Assembly (NCBI GenBank): GCA_964444835.1
Contig: CAYUIT010000009.1
Coordinates: forward strand, 1-64,000
DNA length: 64,000 nt
Reading direction: 5' to 3'
Source of the DNA: CADEED01 sp964444835
Lineage (GTDB): Bacteria; Pseudomonadota; Gammaproteobacteria; Steroidobacterales; Steroidobacteraceae
This document shows, piece by piece, positions 62,304-64,000 of the stretch. Made by a program: the position numbers and the translations under genes. Position 1 is the first letter of the stretch, and every line of letters starts with the position of its first letter. Under the pieces are notes generated by a model. The model did no database searches. It had not been told where the DNA came from and saw nothing but the letters and a program-made list of their open reading frames with translations.

Positions 62304-63367
62304 GCGAGCGCGACGACTCGCTCGATGCGCTGCGCGGCCTCACCGTGCTCGGCATGGGGCTCGTGAACTTGCAAGGTTCAGCAGCCGCGAGTTTTCCCGC
62401 GTTCGTCCACGCGGACTGGCATGGACTGACACCGGCGGATTTGGTGTTCCCGTTCTTCTTGGTCGTCGTGGGCCTCGCCATACCGCTCGCCCACGATCGC
62501 GAGTCCAGCTCAACTGGGTCCCGCATCCTGCGGCGGACGGTGCTGCTGATGCTGATCGGCATCGCGCTCACGTGGCTCATACGACCCAGCGTGTTCTCGG
62601 ACTTGCGACTCACGGGCGTCTTGCAACGTATCGCGCTGGTGTATCTCGTCTGCGCTGCCGTCGCGATCGCGCGTCCCGGCTTTCGGCTCGCTGCTCTGAC
62701 CGCTGCCGTATTGTTAGCAGCGCATGCAGTGCTGCTGTTCTTACCTGCACCGGGATCGACGACGATCAGTCTCGCGCCGGGCGGCGGTCTGGCAGGCTGG
62801 CTCGATCAAGTCGCTCTGCCGGGCCGCGCGTTGCGCGGCACGTACGACCCCGAGGGTGTGCTGTCGACGCTGTCGGCGATCGCTTCCGGGTTGATCGGGG
62901 TCGCCACCGCCCGCTGGCTCGCCGCGCGCCGCGGCGGGACAGGCCTCGAGCTCGGTATCGTTGCGGCAGCATTGGCCATCGCCGGAATTGCCGTGGCTTT
63001 CAGCATTCCGCTCAACAAAGCCCTGTGGACGCCGAGCTTCGCGCTCGTCACCGCGGGGCTCGCGCTCGGCTCGTGGGCGCTGCTGCGTGGCTTGTGGCCG
63101 CACGTCAGGCGCTCGTCGCTCGCACGTGGCGTCGCATTCCTCGGCCGCACGGCGCTGACGCTCTATGTGTTGCAGTTGTTAGTAATCGCGGTACTCGTCC
63201 GCAAGTTGTCCGACGGTGTACGCATTTGGGAGCATGGCTTCCACGGGCTCGAAGCCGTCGGCCTATCGCCGAGCTGGGCTTCTTTGGGATTCGCCGTGCT
63301 CGCCTCGGCGATCTGTATCGCGTTGCTCGCGCCCTTGGCACGGCGCGGCTGGATGTTACGCGCGTAG
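62300..63367 (+). CDS. nagX: NagX-like membrane acyltransferase-family protein
   Basis: The GTG at 62300 gives 355 residues with about ten membrane helices. It opens with ERDDSLDALRGLTVLGMGLV, a signature of the heparan-alpha-glucosaminide N-acetyltransferase/DUF5009 family, and has HGLTPADLVFPFFLVVVGLA. NagX proteins accompany GlcNAc and chitin-oligosaccharide genes; the exact step is not established. The end overlaps nagA tail-to-tail by 12 bases. Confidence 0.85.
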   Translation: MSERDDSLDALRGLTVLGMGLVNLQGSAAASFPAFVHADWHGLTPADLVFPFFLVVVGLAIPLAHDRESSSTGSRILRRTVLLMLIGIALTWLIRPSVFSDLRLTGVLQRIALVYLVCAAVAIARPGFRLAALTAAVLLAAHAVLLFLPAPGSTTISLAPGGGLAGWLDQVALPGRALRGTYDPEGVLSTLSAIASGLIGVATARWLAARRGGTGLELGIVAAALAIAGIAVAFSIPLNKALWTPSFALVTAGLALGSWALLRGLWPHVRRSSLARGVAFLGRTALTLYVLQLLVIAVLVRKLSDGVRIWEHGFHGLEAVGLSPSWASLGFAVLASAICIALLAPLARRGWMLRA

Positions 63368-64000
63368 CGCGGCGCCGCCGATCCAAGTACTAACGACTCG
63401 CGCCTCGGCGTCGAGGAGTACGAAATCGGCGCGCAAGCCTGCGCGGATCTCGCCTAGCGAACGCTCGAGCCGCAGCGCGAGTGCAGGTGAACGCGATGCC
63501 AGCCGCACACTGGTCGCAAGATCGATGCTCAAGTAGTGCATCGCGTTACGCACCGCAGTGGCCATGTCGAGCGTCGAGCCTGCGAGTGTGCCATCCACCG
63601 CGGCGCATCGGCCCTGTTCGACGAGGATGCGCCGCCCACCCAACATGAACTCCGACAGCACAGAACCGACCGGTGGCATTGCGTCCGTCACTAACACGAA
63701 TCGATCCGGGCCTTTCGCCGCTAACGCGACGCGCATTGCGGCGGGGTGAACATGGTGCCCGTCGCAAATAACTCCAACCCAAGCCTGCGGCGCATCGAGT
63801 GCGGCACCGACAGCACCCGGCGCACGCGCCATCAACGGCGACATCGCGTTATAGAGATGGGTGAAGCCAGCGAGCCCTTCGACGAGACTCGCCGCCATCT
63901 GCTCGTAACTGGCAGCCGTGTGGCCCGCCGCGACTACCACACCGTGCTGCGTCAGCGATTGCACGGCCCCCGGCGGCGCGAGTTCCGGTGCCAAGGTGAC
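63356..64000 (-). CDS. nagA: N-acetylglucosamine-6-phosphate deacetylase NagA, N-terminus outside window
   Basis: The frame is open to the window edge, covering the last 214 residues of a protein normally about 380 long. Amidohydrolase motifs are VVAAGHTAASYEQMAAS, GFTHLYNAMSPL, ICDGHHVHPAAMRVAL and RFVLVTDAMPPVG, which carries the catalytic Asp. It deacetylates GlcNAc-6-P from MurQ or from the kinase to glucosamine-6-P. The start is not visible. Confidence 0.93.
   Translation of the reverse strand, partial: VTLAPELAPPGAVQSLTQHGVVVAAGHTAASYEQMAASLVEGLAGFTHLYNAMSPLMARAPGAVGAALDAPQAWVGVICDGHHVHPAAMRVALAAKGPDRFVLVTDAMPPVGSVLSEFMLGGRRILVEQGRCAAVDGTLAGSTLDMATAVRNAMHYLSIDLATSVRLASRSPALALRLERSLGEIRAGLRADFVLLDAEARVVSTWIGGAALRA

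Larger units (their letters stand above)
47..63182. repeat. Dispersed over-represented heptamer TTGTTAG/CTAACAA (49 copies)
   Basis: By eye I find 49 copies, for example at 47, 1328, 2966, 5028, 10082, 14792, 18760, 23857, 30053, 33574, 36885, 38966, 42789, 48889, 52945, 54136, 57669, 60389 and 63176. A naive model at about 62% GC predicts roughly 3. Thirty-two encode Leu-Leu (TTG TTA G), 12 encode Asn-Asn or Asn-Lys on the opposite reading, 2 contain stop codons, 1 is intergenic and 2 use other frames. The spread over frames suggests a DNA-level preference, not only codon choice. Confidence 0.6.

Overview
The window is high-GC bacterial DNA (about 60-62% GC by eye) from a polarly flagellated gammaproteobacterium. 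A FleQ/sigma-54/FliA hierarchy of the Pseudomonas-Xanthomonas type, FlhF and FleN for polar placement, MotC/MotD stators, a xanthomonad-type atypical PilZ protein and a MurNAc/GlcNAc cluster with NagX suggest the Nevskiales/Steroidobacterales/Xanthomonadales side. That placement is inference; no rRNA or marker tree is available here.

Region 1 (1-42.6 kb, all minus strand) is one nearly unbroken flagellum and chemotaxis cluster. In transcription order it runs flgBCDEFGHIJKL, fliC, fliD, fliS, fliT-like, tPilZ, fleQ-like, fleR-like, fliEFGHIJK, fliLMNOPQR, flhB, flhA, flhF, fleN, fliA, cheY, cheZ, motC, motD, a DUF2802 gene, a STAS gene, cheA, cheW, an OprB-like porin and a double-PAS chemoreceptor cut by the window edge. 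Many junctions are ATGA or TAATG overlaps, so translation is probably coupled. Sigma-54 type promoters precede flgB, fleR and fliL; sigma-28 type promoters precede fliC and fliS.

Region 2 (42.8-44.6 kb, plus strand) holds flgA behind a perfect sigma-54 promoter facing that of flgB, then flgM-flgN behind a strong sigma-28 promoter. FlgM is the anti-sigma factor for FliA, which closes the regulatory loop.

Region 3 (44.6-50.9 kb) is mixed: an unknown protein and a lipoprotein, a CsgG-like secreted protein with an SH3 domain, an unknown helical protein divergent from a solitary FlhC-like regulator, then nudC, a DUF4126 membrane protein and a TANGO2/NRDE protein.

Region 4 (51-58 kb) carries tamA-tamB (outer-membrane assembly), alkB, and a convergent enoyl-CoA hydratase gene. 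Region 5 (58-64 kb) is an amino-sugar and peptidoglycan-sugar catabolism cluster: a BadF-type N-acetylhexosamine kinase, a sodium:solute symporter, murQ, a GntR/UTRA regulator, nagX and the C-terminal part of nagA.

The most unusual features are: both flagellar sigma-54 activators lack an N-terminal receiver domain and no fleS is present; a lone FlhC homologue sits in a FleQ-type organism, with a palindrome over its putative promoter; the flgA sigma-54 promoter predicts an almost leaderless mRNA; and the heptamer TTGTTAG/CTAACAA occurs 49 times by eye, far above composition expectation, in several reading frames and on both strands. No tRNA, rRNA, insertion sequence, prophage or CRISPR array was seen.
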